This document shows positions 1 to 9,168 of a stretch of DNA of 64,000 nt, piece after piece. Under the pieces are notes generated by a model that did no database searches, had not been told where the DNA came from, and worked only from the letters and a program-made list of their open reading frames with translations. The DNA is from Microvirga thermotolerans. Lineage in GTDB: Bacteria; Pseudomonadota; Alphaproteobacteria; Rhizobiales; Beijerinckiaceae. The stretch lies in the NCBI RefSeq assembly GCF_009363855.1, contig NZ_CP045423.1, positions 248,001 through 312,000 on the forward strand, given 5' to 3'. Position numbers and translations under genes: made by a program. The stretch's first letter is position 1; each line of letters begins with the position of its first letter.

Positions 1-1
1 C

Positions 2-997
2 AACCGCCTCGCCAGCCTCGTCTTCGGCCAGTACGACCAGAACCTCGCCCATCTCGAGCGGCGGCTGAACGTGGCCGCCATCGCCAACGGCAATCGGGTC
101 ACCGTGAAGGGGACGCCGGAGAGCTCCGAGCTCGCCCGCCGGGTCCTGGAGGGCCTCTACGAGCGCGCCCGCCAGGGCATGGGCGTCGCCCTCGGGGACG
201 TGGACGGAGCCATCGAGGAGAGCACCCTCCAGGGCAGCCTCTTCCCCGCCGAGGAGCCGACCCTGCCGGGGATCACCGCCTTCGACCAGATCGCGACCCG
301 CAAGCGCGGCCCGGTCCGGGCCCGCAACGCGGCGCAGAACGCCTACATCAAGGCCCTCAAGCATCACGAGCTCGTCTTCGCGGAAGGACCCGCCGGCACC
401 GGCAAGACCTGGCTTGCGGTGGGCTACGCGGTCTCCCTGCTGGAGCAGGGCCAGGCGGACCGCCTGATCCTCTCCCGCCCGGCGGTGGAGGCGGGCGAGC
501 GGCTCGGCTTCCTGCCCGGCGACATGCGGGAGAAGGTCGATCCCTACCTGCGCCCGATCTACGACGCCCTCTACGACTTCATGGAGGCCCGGCACGTGGA
601 CCGGGGGCTCCAGACCGGCATGATCGAGATCGCGCCGCTCGCCTTCATGCGCGGGCGCACCCTCACCAACGCGGTGGTGCTCCTCGACGAGGCGCAGAAC
701 ACCACCACCATGCAGATGAAGATGTTCCTCACCCGGCTCGGGGAGGGCTCGCGGATGATCGTCACCGGCGACCCGACCCAGATCGACCTGCCGCCCGGCC
801 AGAAATCCGGCCTCGTCGAGGCGGTGCGGATCCTCGACGGGGTCGAGGGCATCGCCCGCGTCACCTTCCGGGAGCAGGACGTGGTCCGGCACGACCTCGT
901 CCGCCGCATCGTCGCCGCCTACGACACGGATGCCCGCCGGGACCAGGCCCAGCCGCCCCGCGAGCCGGCGCGCCGGGACCAGGACCGCCGGCCGTGA
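2..997 (+). CDS. phoH: PhoH-like ATPase (YbeZ family), 5' end outside window
   Basis: Cytoplasmic P-loop NTPase of the PhoH/YbeZ family, linked to RNA metabolism and 70S quality control together with YbeY. The reading frame is open from base 2 and the residues before the first in-window GTG (base 71) already read like the family's N-terminal 'FGQYD..L..LE' region, so the true start lies upstream of the window. Walker A (GPAGTGKT) is at about 386-409 and Walker B (LLDEAQN) at about 680-700. About 331 codons are visible, close to full length. The stop overlaps the GTG of ybeY by 4 bases, so the two are translationally coupled. The order phoH-ybeY-corC-lnt is the widely conserved ybeZYX-lnt cluster. 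Confidence 0.95.
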   Translation, partial: NRLASLVFGQYDQNLAHLERRLNVAAIANGNRVTVKGTPESSELARRVLEGLYERARQGMGVALGDVDGAIEESTLQGSLFPAEEPTLPGITAFDQIATRKRGPVRARNAAQNAYIKALKHHELVFAEGPAGTGKTWLAVGYAVSLLEQGQADRLILSRPAVEAGERLGFLPGDMREKVDPYLRPIYDALYDFMEARHVDRGLQTGMIEIAPLAFMRGRTLTNAVVLLDEAQNTTTMQMKMFLTRLGEGSRMIVTGDPTQIDLPPGQKSGLVEAVRILDGVEGIARVTFREQDVVRHDLVRRIVAAYDTDARRDQAQPPREPARRDQDRRP

Positions 998-1485
998 TCG
1001 CGGTCGAAACGGTGATCGAGGCGGGCGACTGGTCCGCTCTCCCCGGGGCGGAGGCCCTCGCCCAGCGCGCCGCGGAGGCGGCGGTCGCGGCGGCCGAGAC
1101 CGACGGCGCGGACGTGGCGGGGGAGGCGCTCGAGGCGAGCGTCATGCTCACGGACGATGCGGCGATCCGGGAGCTCAACCGGGAATGGCGGGGCAAGGAC
1201 AAGCCGACCAACGTGCTCTCCTTCCCGGCCCCGGAGCAGCCCGGCATCGAAGGCCCTCGCCATCTTGGCGATATTGCATTAGCCTATGAGACGCTGGTTC
1301 GCGAGGCGGAGGAGGAATCCAAGACCCTGGCGGACCATTTCGCCCATCTGATCGTCCACGGCGTCCTCCATCTTCTCGGCTACGATCACGAGGTCGAGGA
1401 GGAGGCGGAAGCCATGGAGGCCCTGGAGGTGAAGGCGCTCGCCACCCTTGGCATCGCCGATCCCTATCGCGATATGGCAGCCTGA
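994..1485 (+). CDS. ybeY: Endoribonuclease / rRNA maturation factor YbeY
   Basis: Zinc-dependent single-strand endoribonuclease needed for 16S rRNA 3'-end maturation and ribosome quality control. The family signature HGxLHLxGYDH is present with metal ligands His122, His126 and His132; the motif begins near base 1357. The length (163 aa) fits alphaproteobacterial YbeY. The GTG start overlaps the phoH stop by 4 bases, which supports this start and co-expression with the PhoH ATPase, its usual neighbour. corC starts 32 bases downstream. Confidence 0.96.
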   Translation: MIAVETVIEAGDWSALPGAEALAQRAAEAAVAAAETDGADVAGEALEASVMLTDDAAIRELNREWRGKDKPTNVLSFPAPEQPGIEGPRHLGDIALAYETLVREAEEESKTLADHFAHLIVHGVLHLLGYDHEVEEEAEAMEALEVKALATLGIADPYRDMAA

Positions 1486-1517
1486 ACGCCCGTGCGTCCG
1501 GCTGAAACTCAAGGCAC

Positions 1518-2543
1518 ATGAACGAAGATCGAAGTCGCAGCGACCGCCCCGTCCGGACGAGCCCGGACCCCGACGGGCTGCGCGAGCACTGGTACGACCG
1601 GGTCCTGACCCGCCTCGGCCTGAAATCCCGCGAATCCATCCGCCACGACCTGGAGGACGCCCTCTCCGAAACCGTCGAGGACACGGACTTCTCGCCCCAG
1701 GAGCGGGCGATGCTCAAGAACGTGCTCGGCTTCCACCGCATCCGCGTCGACGACGTGATGGTGCCGCGGGCGGACATCGTGGCCGTGTCCTCCGACACCA
1801 GTCTGGGCGAGCTGCTCAGCATCTTCAGGACGGCCGGCCATTCCCGCCTGCCCGTCTACGGCGAGACCCTCGACGACCCGAAGGGGATGGTCCACATCCG
1901 CGACTTCCTCGACTTCATCGCCATGCGGGCGGACACGGGCAACGGGCGCCCGCAGGAGGACCAGGACGGCAGCCCGCCCCCCGGCCCGAACCTGGGCCAG
2001 ATGGACTTCTCCATGTCCCTCGCCTCGGCCCAGATCCTGCGGCCGGTGCTGTTCGTGCCCCGCTCGATGCCCGCCATCGACCTGCTGGTGCGGATGCAGG
2101 CGACCCGCACCCACATGGCCCTCGTCATCGACGAGTACGGGGGCACGGACGGCCTGGTCTCCATCGAGGACCTGGTCGAGATGGTGGTGGGCGACATCGA
2201 GGACGAGCACGACGACGCGGCGGCCGTCGCGGTGGTGCCGAGCTCCGACGGCACCTTCATCGCCGACGCCCGGGCGAGCCTCGACGAGATCAAGGAGACC
2301 CTCGGCGTCGACCTGACGGAGGAGGAGGGTGCGGAGGACATCGACACCATCGGCGGCTTCATCGTGACGCTCGCCGGGCGCGTGCCCTCCCGCAACGAGC
2401 TGATCGAGGGGCCCGAGAACCTGGAGTTCGAGGTGCTCGACGCGGATCCCCGCCGGGTCAAGCGGCTGCGCATCCACCGCCGGGGCGCCCCCCTCGCCGC
2501 GGCGAACGGCGCCCTCCCCCCCGAGAGCACCGCCGCCGAATGA
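1518..2543 (+). CDS. corC: CBS-domain protein, CorC/TlyC family
   Basis: A 341-aa protein with two CBS domains (roughly residues 70-135 and 150-215) followed by a CorC_HlyC C-terminal domain (about 235-315). It lacks the N-terminal DUF21 membrane segment of larger HlyC/CorC proteins, so it is the soluble YbeX-type. In enterobacteria the family is linked to cobalt/magnesium efflux and, more recently, to ribosome metabolism; the function here is inferred from the conserved ybeZ-ybeY-ybeX-lnt order. AAGG lies just before the ATG. The stop overlaps the lnt start in an ATGA. Confidence 0.9.
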   Translation: MNEDRSRSDRPVRTSPDPDGLREHWYDRVLTRLGLKSRESIRHDLEDALSETVEDTDFSPQERAMLKNVLGFHRIRVDDVMVPRADIVAVSSDTSLGELLSIFRTAGHSRLPVYGETLDDPKGMVHIRDFLDFIAMRADTGNGRPQEDQDGSPPPGPNLGQMDFSMSLASAQILRPVLFVPRSMPAIDLLVRMQATRTHMALVIDEYGGTDGLVSIEDLVEMVVGDIEDEHDDAAAVAVVPSSDGTFIADARASLDEIKETLGVDLTEEEGAEDIDTIGGFIVTLAGRVPSRNELIEGPENLEFEVLDADPRRVKRLRIHRRGAPLAAANGALPPESTAAE

Positions 2544-4144
2544 AGAGGCTCGCGCAGGCCGTGACCCTCGCCACCGGCTGGCGGCGCGGCCTCCTGGCCT
2601 GGATCGCCGGGGCCGCGGGGGCGCTCGCCATGCCCCCCCTCGGCCTCCTGCCGGCCCTCTTCCTCTCGCTCACGCCCGCGGTCTGGCTGATCGACGGCTC
2701 CGTCCGCGACACGCGCCGGGGGAGCCTCGCGGCGGCGGCGCTCGCCGGCTGGCTCTGGGGCTTCGGGTATTTCGTCGCCGGGCTGTGGTGGCTCGGCGCG
2801 GCCTTCCTCGTGGAGGCGGACCAGTTCGCCTGGGCCCTGCCCTTCGGCGTCCTCGGCCTGCCGGCCCTGCTCGCCTTCTTTCCCGCCTTCGGCTTCGCCC
2901 TCGCCCGCCTGCTGTGGTCGCCGGGGGCGGGGCGGCTCTTCGCCTTCGCCTTCGCGCTCACCGCGAGCGAGTGGCTGCGCGGCCATCTCTTCACGGGATT
3001 TCCCTGGAACGCCCTCGGCATGGCGCTCGGCCAGAACCTCTGGCTGATGCAGAGCGCCTCCCTCGTCGGCCTCTACGGGCTGACCGTCCTCGCGACCGCG
3101 ACCGGCGCGGCGCCTGCCCTCCTCGCCTCGGACGGGCCGGCCCGCAGGCGCTGGGGCGCGCCCGTCCTCGCCGCCGCGCTGCTCGCCGCCATGGCCGGCT
3201 TCGGCGCCTGGCGGGTTCCCGCCGACCCGCTGCCCTCCGTGCCCGGGGTGCGCCTTCGCCTGATGCAGCCGAACCTGCCGCAGGACGCCAAGTTCCACCC
3301 GGGCAACCGGCAGGCGATCATGCAGCGCTACCTGGCCTTGAGCGCCAGCCGGCCGCTCGGCGTCTCCGGGGACGCGGCGGCGCCGACCCACATCGTCTGG
3401 CCCGAATCCGCCTTTCCCTTCCTGCTCCACCGCAGCCCGGCCGAGCTCAACCAGATCGCCACCCTGCTGCCGCCGGGCACGCATCTCGTCACCGGCGCCG
3501 CCCGCATGGACGATCCCCTGCCCGGCGAGGAGGTGGGCAAGTTCTACAACGCCATCCAGGTGATCGACGACCGCGGCACCATCCTCGGCTCCTACGACAA
3601 GGTCCACCTGGTGCCCTTCGGCGAATACGTGCCGAAATTCCTCGACGCGCTCATCAGGGCGATGGGGCTGCGCCAGTTCGTGCACATCCCCGGCGGGTTC
3701 GAGCCGAGCGGGCGCCGCACGACCCTCACCGTGCCGGGCCTGCCGCCGGTGGCTGCGACAATCTGCTACGAGGCGATCTTTCCCGGCGAGTTCATGCCGG
3801 AGGGGCCGCGCCCGCAGCTCATCCTCAACGTGACCAACGACGCCTGGTTCGGCAGAACGCCCGGGCCCTACCAGCACTTCGCCCAGGCCCGTCTGCGCGC
3901 GGTGGAGGAGGGGCTGCCCCTCGTCCGCGACGCGAATACGGGGATCTCCGCCGTGGTCGATCCCTACGGCCGCGTGACCGCGAGCCTGCCGCTGGGCGCC
4001 GAGGGCGTCCTCGACGCCGACCTGCCCGCCGCCATTCCGGCTCCGGTCCAGGCGCGCGCCGGCACGTTTGCTTTGACGGCCATGCTTCTGATCTGCTTAA
4101 TGGCGGCGATGGCGCTTCGCGGTTCGCGGCCCCGTCGTGAGTAA
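2540..4144 (+). CDS. lnt: Apolipoprotein N-acyltransferase
   Basis: Inner-membrane enzyme that adds the third acyl chain to the N-terminal cysteine of lipoproteins, the last step of lipoprotein maturation. The N-terminal ~200 residues are several hydrophobic helices (Leu/Ala/Phe-rich), followed by a nitrilase-like CN_hydrolase domain. The triad is visible: Glu289 (WPESAFP), Lys354 (YDKVHLVPFGEY) and Cys409 (TICYEAIFPGE). Length 534 aa. The start is the ATG that overlaps the corC stop (ATGA); the same frame is open far upstream in a shadow of corC, which should not be included. A short hydrophobic helix closes the C terminus. Confidence 0.96.
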   Translation: MKRLAQAVTLATGWRRGLLAWIAGAAGALAMPPLGLLPALFLSLTPAVWLIDGSVRDTRRGSLAAAALAGWLWGFGYFVAGLWWLGAAFLVEADQFAWALPFGVLGLPALLAFFPAFGFALARLLWSPGAGRLFAFAFALTASEWLRGHLFTGFPWNALGMALGQNLWLMQSASLVGLYGLTVLATATGAAPALLASDGPARRRWGAPVLAAALLAAMAGFGAWRVPADPLPSVPGVRLRLMQPNLPQDAKFHPGNRQAIMQRYLALSASRPLGVSGDAAAPTHIVWPESAFPFLLHRSPAELNQIATLLPPGTHLVTGAARMDDPLPGEEVGKFYNAIQVIDDRGTILGSYDKVHLVPFGEYVPKFLDALIRAMGLRQFVHIPGGFEPSGRRTTLTVPGLPPVAATICYEAIFPGEFMPEGPRPQLILNVTNDAWFGRTPGPYQHFAQARLRAVEEGLPLVRDANTGISAVVDPYGRVTASLPLGAEGVLDADLPAAIPAPVQARAGTFALTAMLLICLMAAMALRGSRPRRE

Positions 4145-4184
4145 TTCCGCTGACCTAAGGGAATTTCGAAGGAAGCGTGCGCTG

Positions 4185-4601
4185 ATGAAGAAGTCGACCG
4201 GCTCCATCGACAAGGAAATCGGAAGCAGGGTGCGCATGCGCCGGATCTCGGTCGGCATGAGCCAGGAGAAGCTCGGCGACCTGCTCGGCCTGACCTTCCA
4301 GCAGGTCCAGAAATACGAGAAGGGCACCAACCGCATCAGCGCGAGCCGCCTCGTCGACATCGCGAAGATCCTCGGCGTCGACATCCATTTCTTCTTCAAC
4401 GGCATCCAGAGCGGCAAGGAGGGTTCCGGCTTCGCCGAGGAGAGCTCTCCCTACATCTCCGACGTCATGTCGACCCCGGAAGGGCTGCAGCTCGTCCGCA
4501 CGTTCACGGCGATCAAGAACCCGAGGGTCCGCAAGAGCATCGTCCAGCTCGTCTCCGCCCTGGCCGCCCAGGAGGGGGAGGAGGCGGAGCGTTCGTCGTA
4601 A
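4185..4601 (+). CDS. XRE-family transcriptional regulator upstream of metK
   Basis: A 138-aa Cro/CI-type helix-turn-helix protein; the HTH spans roughly residues 15-70 (SQEKLGDLLGLTFQQVQKYE, then RISASRLVDIAKIL). The C-terminal ~60 residues have no domain I recognise. I place the start at the ATG at 4185, preceded by GGAAG; a GTG at 4137 would add 16 residues and overlap lnt by 8 bases. Related regulators commonly sit between lnt and metK in Rhizobiales. Palindromes immediately downstream, at the metK promoter, are a natural candidate target, but this is inference. The regulon is unknown. Confidence 0.85.
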   Translation: MKKSTGSIDKEIGSRVRMRRISVGMSQEKLGDLLGLTFQQVQKYEKGTNRISASRLVDIAKILGVDIHFFFNGIQSGKEGSGFAEESSPYISDVMSTPEGLQLVRTFTAIKNPRVRKSIVQLVSALAAQEGEEAERSS

Positions 4602-4643
4602 CGAACGCGTTCGCTTGACCTTTCCAACGCTCTGCGGCATGAC
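4590..4643 (+). promoter_or_regulatory. Candidate metK promoter with adjacent palindromes
   Basis: TTGACC (4615-4620), a 17-base spacer and CATGAC (4638-4643) make a plausible sigma-70-type promoter. Immediately upstream, CGTTCG (4590-4595), CGAACG (4602-4607) and CGTTCG (4608-4613) form two overlapping inverted repeats: a hairpin-type one around the regulator's stop codon, and a perfect 12-bp palindrome abutting the -35 box. This resembles an operator. The -10 box is weak, and the implied start near 4650 would cut into the leader structure described next. Confidence 0.4.
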
Positions 4644-4646
4644 CAT

Positions 4647-4693
4647 CTTCAAAGGCCTACGGCGGTAGGCGGTGATTTCTCGTTTTTTTGAAG
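4647..4693 (+). promoter_or_regulatory. Structured metK leader that can mask the ribosome-binding site
   Basis: CTTCAAA (4647-4653) is complementary to TTTGAAG (4687-4693), whose last bases begin the metK Shine-Dalgarno (GAAGGGG). Between them GCCTAC/GTAGGC (4655-4670) forms a perfect 6-bp hairpin with a GGCG loop. The arrangement would allow RBS masking. I could not match it to SAM-II, SAM/SAH or other known SAM riboswitch consensus sequences from memory. Confidence 0.35.
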
Positions 4694-4704
4694 GGGCGAG
4701 CGTC

Positions 4705-5883
4705 GTGCGGCGGTCAAGCTATCTGTTCACCAGCGAGTCGGTTTCCGAGGGCCATCCGGACAAGGTCTGCGACCGGATCTCGGACGCGGTCGTCGACGCC
4801 TATCTCGCCGCCGAGCCCGAGGCCCGCGTGGCCTGCGAGACCCTCGCCACCACCAACCGCGTGGTCATCGCCGGCGAGGTGCGCGGCCCCGAATCGATCA
4901 CCAAGGACCGGGTGATCGAGCTCGCCCGGGACGCGATCAAGGACATCGGCTACGAGCAGGAAGGCTTCCACTGGAAGAACGCGGACGTGTCCGTGTACCT
5001 CCATGCCCAGTCGGCCCACATCGCCCAGGGCGTGGACGCCTCCGGCAACAAGGACGAGGGCGCGGGCGACCAGGGCATCATGTTCGGCTATGCCTGCAAC
5101 GAGACGCCCGAGCTCATGCCGGCGCCGATCTTCTATGCCCACAAGATCCTCGAGGACCTGACCCAGGCCCGCAAGGCCAAGGCGAACGGCGCCTCCGTCC
5201 TCGGCCCCGACGCCAAGAGCCAGGTGACCGTGCGCTACGAGAACGGCAGGCCGGTCGGCGTGACCCAGATCGTGCTGTCGACCCAGCACCTGGACGAGAA
5301 GCTCACCTCCGACGACGTGCGCGAGATCGTGGAGCCCTACATCCGCAAGACCTTGCCCGCCGGCTGGGTCACGCCCGAGACCGTGTGGCACGTGAACCCC
5401 ACCGGCAAGTTCGTGATCGGCGGGCCCGACGGCGACTGCGGCCTCACCGGCCGCAAGATCATCGTGGACACCTACGGCGGCGCGGCGCCCCACGGCGGCG
5501 GCGCCTTCTCCGGCAAGGACCCGACCAAGGTGGACCGCTCGGCCGCCTACGCGGCGCGCTATCTCGCGAAGAACGTGGTGGCGGCCGGCCTCGCCGAGCG
5601 CTGCACCCTGCAGCTCTCCTACGCCATCGGCGTCGCCAAGCCCCTGTCGATCTACGTGGACCTGCACGGGACCGGCCGGGTGGACGAGGGCCGGCTCGAG
5701 ACCGTCCTGATGGACGCGATGGACCTGTCGCCCCGCGGCATCCGCACGCATCTCGGCCTCAACCGGCCGATCTACGCCCGCACCGCGGCCTACGGCCATT
5801 TCGGCCGCAAGCCCGACAGCGAGGGCGGCTTCTCCTGGGAGCGCACCGACCTCGCCGACGCCCTCAAGGCGGCGCTCGCCTGA
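4705..5883 (+). CDS. metK: S-adenosylmethionine synthetase
   Basis: Converts methionine and ATP to SAM, PPi and Pi; cytoplasmic tetramer and the cell's source of methyl donor. Family motifs are present: [12 protein letters not shown] near the N terminus, [12 protein letters not shown] (ATP-binding) and the glycine-rich GGGAFSGKD loop. The start is set at GTG 4705, 4-8 bases after the strong SD GAAGGGGCGAG; a GTG at 4672 is in frame but would place that SD inside the gene. The resulting 392 aa, with [14 protein letters not shown] near the N terminus, fits the family. trmB follows 5 bases after the stop; TrmB uses SAM. Confidence 0.96.
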   Translation: MRRSSYLFTSESVSEGHPDKVCDRISDAVVDAYLAAEPEARVACETLATTNRVVIAGEVRGPESITKDRVIELARDAIKDIGYEQEGFHWKNADVSVYLHAQSAHIAQGVDASGNKDEGAGDQGIMFGYACNETPELMPAPIFYAHKILEDLTQARKAKANGASVLGPDAKSQVTVRYENGRPVGVTQIVLSTQHLDEKLTSDDVREIVEPYIRKTLPAGWVTPETVWHVNPTGKFVIGGPDGDCGLTGRKIIVDTYGGAAPHGGGAFSGKDPTKVDRSAAYAARYLAKNVVAAGLAERCTLQLSYAIGVAKPLSIYVDLHGTGRVDEGRLETVLMDAMDLSPRGIRTHLGLNRPIYARTAAYGHFGRKPDSEGGFSWERTDLADALKAALA

Positions 5884-5888
5884 CCGCC

Positions 5889-6569
5889 ATGACCGAAGCC
5901 TCCGAACGGGCCGGCGCCTTCTTCGGGCGCCGGAAGGGAAAGAGGCTGCGCGCCGGCCAGGACGACCTGATCCGCACCCTCCTCCCCGCCCTGCGCGTCG
6001 ACCCGAGGACGGCGCCCGACGCGCAGTTCCCCCGCGCCGGACGGGAGACCTGGCTCGAGATCGGCTTCGGCGGCGGCGAGCACCTCGCCGCCCAGGCCCG
6101 CGCCCACCGGGACGTGAACGTCATCGGCTGCGAGCCGTTCGTGAACGGCATGGCGAAGCTCCTCGCCGCGGTCGACCAGGAGAAGCTCGACAACGTCCGC
6201 GTCTGGGACGAGGACGTGACCGACCTCCTGCCCCAGCTGCCCGAGGCCTGCCTCGACCGGGTCTACATCCTCTATCCCGATCCGTGGCCCAAGCGCCGGC
6301 AGCGCAAGCGCCGGCTCGTCTCCGACGAGACCCTGAAGGCGCTCGCCCGCGTCATGAAGCCGGGCGCGGAGCTGCGCTTCGCCAGCGACATCGACAACTA
6401 TGTGGGCTGGGTCCTGGCCCGCGTGCTCCGCTCCCCCGACTTCCGCTGGATCGCCGAGCGCCCGGACGACTGGCGGAAGCCTTACGAGGGCTGGCCCGGC
6501 ACCCGCTACGAGGCCAAGGCGATCCGCGAAGGCCGCGTGCCGAGCTATCTGCGCATCGTGCGGGTGTGA
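5889..6569 (+). CDS. trmB: tRNA (guanine-N7)-methyltransferase
   Basis: Methylates G46 of tRNA at N7 using SAM. Class I Rossmann methyltransferase: the SAM-binding motif EIGFGGGEHL lies near residues 57-66, and the TrmB signature PDPWPKRRQRKRRL is present mid-protein, followed by a C-terminal GTRYEAKA segment typical of the family. 226 aa from the ATG at 5889, five bases after the metK stop, so it is probably cotranscribed with metK. Slightly extended, basic N terminus (GRRKGKRL), which is common in Rhizobiales. Confidence 0.96.
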   Translation: MTEASERAGAFFGRRKGKRLRAGQDDLIRTLLPALRVDPRTAPDAQFPRAGRETWLEIGFGGGEHLAAQARAHRDVNVIGCEPFVNGMAKLLAAVDQEKLDNVRVWDEDVTDLLPQLPEACLDRVYILYPDPWPKRRQRKRRLVSDETLKALARVMKPGAELRFASDIDNYVGWVLARVLRSPDFRWIAERPDDWRKPYEGWPGTRYEAKAIREGRVPSYLRIVRV

Positions 6570-6615
6570 CGGATCGTCGTCCCGGGACGCGGGAAACGCC
6601 GCAGCGACGGCCTTC

Positions 6616-6643
6616 TTGTCTTTCGGGCGCGGAATCGCTATAT
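6616..6643 (+). promoter_or_regulatory. Predicted promoter of the rimP-nusA-infB operon
   Basis: TTGTCT (6616-6621), a 16-base spacer and CTATAT (6638-6643), placed just upstream of the terminator-like leader of rimP. The predicted start is near 6650, giving a leader of about 110 bases. Confidence 0.5.
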
Positions 6644-6661
6644 CCCTGATGTCAGCTCCGG

Positions 6662-6714
6662 TTGCAGTGTGAACTGCCGTTCGAGAGTGGGCCCCGCCGG
6701 GTCCGCTCTTTTTT
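6662..6714 (+). ncRNA. rimP-leader-like attenuator with intrinsic terminator
   Basis: Two consecutive hairpins precede rimP. The first is GCAGT/ACTGC around GTGA (6664-6677). The second is an 11-bp stem (6684-6694 with 6699-6709, two G-U pairs, CGCC loop) that runs directly into six T residues (6709-6714), a textbook intrinsic terminator 48 bases before the rimP ATG. A 'rimP leader' attenuator has been described upstream of this operon in alphaproteobacteria; this looks like an instance. The operon presumably controls itself through premature termination, with NusA or ribosome assembly as candidate signals (inference). Confidence 0.7.
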
Positions 6715-6762
6715 ATTGCCGCGGCCGGAGCGCAGGAACCTTTGAGAGATGGCACGCAGCCC

Positions 6763-7398
6763 ATGGCGAACGATCGCGACAAGCGTCTGGTGACGGAATC
6801 CGGCGTGGCCGCCCGCGTCGCGGCCATCGTCGAGCCGGTGATCGAGGACCTGGGCTTCAACCTGGTGCGGGTCCGCGTGACCGGCACCAACGGCTGCACG
6901 GTGCAGATCATGGCGGAACGGCCGGACGGCACCATGTCGGTCGATGAATGCGAGGCGGTGAGCCGGGCCCTTTCGCCGGTTCTCGACCTCGAAGATCCGA
7001 TCGATCGGGAGTATTATCTCGAAATCTCCTCCCCCGGGATCGACCGCCCCCTGGTGCGCGTGAGCGACTTCGAGCGGTGGACCGGCCACGAGGCGAAGAT
7101 CGAGCTGGCCGTCCCCCTCAACGGCCGCAAGCGCTTCCGAGGCATCCTCCGGGGCGTCGGCGACGGAACCGTCGCGGTCGAGCTGCCGGACGTGAAGGAG
7201 GGCGAGGAGCGCACCGTGCATCTGCCCCTGGCGGATCTCGGCGAGGCCCACCTCGTCCTGACCGACGAACTGATCCGCGAATCCCTGCGCCGGGGCTCGG
7301 CGCCGCCGGCGGAGGGCGCCGGAGAGGACGAACACGATTCACAGGCGGAGCCGGCGCCTCGTCCGCGCGGCCCGCAGAAGAAGACGAAGAAGGAGTGA
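6763..7398 (+). CDS. rimP: Ribosome maturation factor RimP
   Basis: 30S assembly factor that promotes S12 incorporation. N-terminal RimP_N domain (about residues 10-90, with [12 protein letters not shown] and VDECEAVSR), then the C-terminal SH3-like domain (about 95-165, SPGIDRPL at the junction). The last ~45 residues are charged and low-complexity, ending KKTKKE, a typical alphaproteobacterial tail. The ATG at 6763 gives 211 aa; a TTG at 6742 is in frame but has no better RBS. First gene of the rimP-nusA-ylxR-infB-rbfA-truB operon; nusA starts 5 bases after the stop. Confidence 0.95.
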   Translation: MANDRDKRLVTESGVAARVAAIVEPVIEDLGFNLVRVRVTGTNGCTVQIMAERPDGTMSVDECEAVSRALSPVLDLEDPIDREYYLEISSPGIDRPLVRVSDFERWTGHEAKIELAVPLNGRKRFRGILRGVGDGTVAVELPDVKEGEERTVHLPLADLGEAHLVLTDELIRESLRRGSAPPAEGAGEDEHDSQAEPAPRPRGPQKKTKKE

Positions 7399-7403
7399 CC
7401 TCG

Positions 7404-9023
7404 ATGGCAGTCAGCGCCAACAGGCTTGAGCTCTTGCAGATCGCCGATGCGGTCGCGCGCGAGAAGGTGATCGACAAGCAGATCGTGCTGGACGCCATGG
7501 CGGACGCCATCGCGAAGGCCGCGCGCTCCCGCTACGGCGCCGAGACCGACATCCACGCGGAGATCAACCCCAAGACCGGCGAGCTGCGCCTGTCCCGCCA
7601 CCTCCTGGTGGTCGACGACGGCGCGCTCGAGAACGATTCCCGCGAGATCACCCTCTCCGAGGCCCGCAGCCGCCACAACCCGGCGGCGCAGGTGGGCGAC
7701 ACCATCGCCGAGACCCTGCCGCCCTTCGATTTCGGCCGCATCGCGGCGCAGTCGGCCAAGCAGGTGATCGTGCAGAAGGTGCGCGACGCCGAGCGCGACC
7801 GCCAGTACCAGGAATACAAGGACCGCATCGGCGAGGTGGTGAACGGCGTCGTCAAGCGGGTCGAGTACGGCAACGTGATCGTCGACCTCGGCCGGGGCGA
7901 GGCCATCGTGCGCCGCGACGAGCTGATCCCCCGCGAGACCTTCCGCCCCGGCGACCGCATCCGTGCCTACCTGTTCGACGTGCGCCGCGAGGCGCGCGGG
8001 CCGCAGATCTTCCTCTCGCGCACCCATCCGCAGTTCATGGCGAAGCTCTTCGCGCAGGAGGTGCCGGAGATCTACGACGGCATCGTCTCGGTGCAGGCGG
8101 TCGCCCGCGATCCGGGCTCCCGCGCCAAGATCGCCGTGACCTCCCGCGACTCCTCCATCGACCCGGTCGGCGCCTGCGTCGGCATGCGCGGCTCCCGCGT
8201 CCAGGCGGTGGTCGGCGAGCTCCAGGGCGAGAAGATCGACATCATTCCCTGGTCGCCCGACCAGGCGACCTTCATCGTCAACGCGCTCCAGCCGGCGGAA
8301 GTGGTCAAGGTGGTGCTCGACGAGGAGGCCGACCGCATCGAGGTGGTGGTGCCCGACGACCAGCTCTCCCTCGCCATCGGCCGCCGCGGCCAGAACGTGC
8401 GCCTCGCCTCGCAGCTCACCGGCTGGGACATCGACATCCTCACCGAGGCCGAGGAATCGGAGCGCCGCCAGAAGGAGTTCGCGGAGCGGACCGAGCTGTT
8501 CATGAACGCCCTCGACGTGGACGAGGTGGTGGGCCAGCTCCTCGCCTCGGAGGGCTTCCGCTCGGTCGAGGAGATCGCCTATGTCGATCCGTCCGAAGTC
8601 GCCTCCATCGAGGGCTTCGACGAGGACACCGCGAGCGAGATCCAGAGCCGCGCCCGCGACTACCTCGCCCGCATCGAGGCGGAGAACGAGGCCCGCCGCA
8701 AGGAGCTCGGCGTCTCGGACGACCTGAAGGAGATCGAGGGCGTCACCACGGCCATGCTCGTGGCGCTGGGCGAGAACGACATCAAGACGGTCGAGGACCT
8801 GGCCGGCTGCGCCACCGACGACCTCGTGGGCTGGACGGAGGGCCGCGGCCAGGACGCCACCCGCTATGCCGGGGCGCTCGACGGCTTCGACCTGTCCCGC
8901 GCCGAGGCGGAGGCCATGATCATGGCCGCCCGCGTGAAGGCCGGCTGGATCGAGGCGCCCGCGGAGACGGCGGAAACCGAGGGGTCGGCGGACGAGGCCG
9001 AAACCGAGGCCCAGCCCTCCTGA
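7404..9023 (+). CDS. nusA: Transcription termination/antitermination factor NusA
   Basis: Binds RNA polymerase and nascent RNA to modulate pausing, termination and antitermination. Domain order: N-terminal RNAP-binding domain (about 1-130), S1 domain (about 135-200, [16 protein letters not shown]), two KH domains (about 230-345, [13 protein letters not shown] and [13 protein letters not shown]), then two C-terminal acidic helix-hairpin-helix repeats. 539 aa. AGGAG lies upstream of the ATG at 7404. Located directly after rimP and before the YlxR-like gene. Confidence 0.97.
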   Translation: MAVSANRLELLQIADAVAREKVIDKQIVLDAMADAIAKAARSRYGAETDIHAEINPKTGELRLSRHLLVVDDGALENDSREITLSEARSRHNPAAQVGDTIAETLPPFDFGRIAAQSAKQVIVQKVRDAERDRQYQEYKDRIGEVVNGVVKRVEYGNVIVDLGRGEAIVRRDELIPRETFRPGDRIRAYLFDVRREARGPQIFLSRTHPQFMAKLFAQEVPEIYDGIVSVQAVARDPGSRAKIAVTSRDSSIDPVGACVGMRGSRVQAVVGELQGEKIDIIPWSPDQATFIVNALQPAEVVKVVLDEEADRIEVVVPDDQLSLAIGRRGQNVRLASQLTGWDIDILTEAEESERRQKEFAERTELFMNALDVDEVVGQLLASEGFRSVEEIAYVDPSEVASIEGFDEDTASEIQSRARDYLARIEAENEARRKELGVSDDLKEIEGVTTAMLVALGENDIKTVEDLAGCATDDLVGWTEGRGQDATRYAGALDGFDLSRAEAEAMIMAARVKAGWIEAPAETAETEGSADEAETEAQPS

Positions 9024-9031
9024 CGGCCATG

Positions 9032-9168
9032 GCGAGCGCATCGTGCGGACCCAGCGGGCCGCGCTGGCGAAAGGCGGACCCGGTTTTCCGCTCCGGACGA
9101 TGCGCAGTTCTGGAAAGGGAGCATCGAATGGATCCCAAAGGTGGACTCCCCACTTTTGGGTCCGATGC
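9032..9168 (+). repeat. Degenerate copy of the GCATCG double-hairpin repeat
   Basis: Sits between nusA and the ylxR-like gene. It keeps the layout of the intact copies elsewhere in the window: first GCATCG..GGCGGACCCGGTTTTCCGC..GATGC, a short linker, then GAGCATCG to CCGATGC. The second half is a strong hairpin (GGATCCCAAAGGTGG against CCACTTTTGGGTCC). The sequence has diverged substantially from the other copies. It ends just before the RBS of the next gene. Confidence 0.55.

Noticed and set aside
4647-4704. SAM-II or SAM/SAH riboswitch before metK.
   Set aside because: The hairpin and loop sequences do not fit the consensus of either class as I know them, so it is reported only as an unclassified leader structure.
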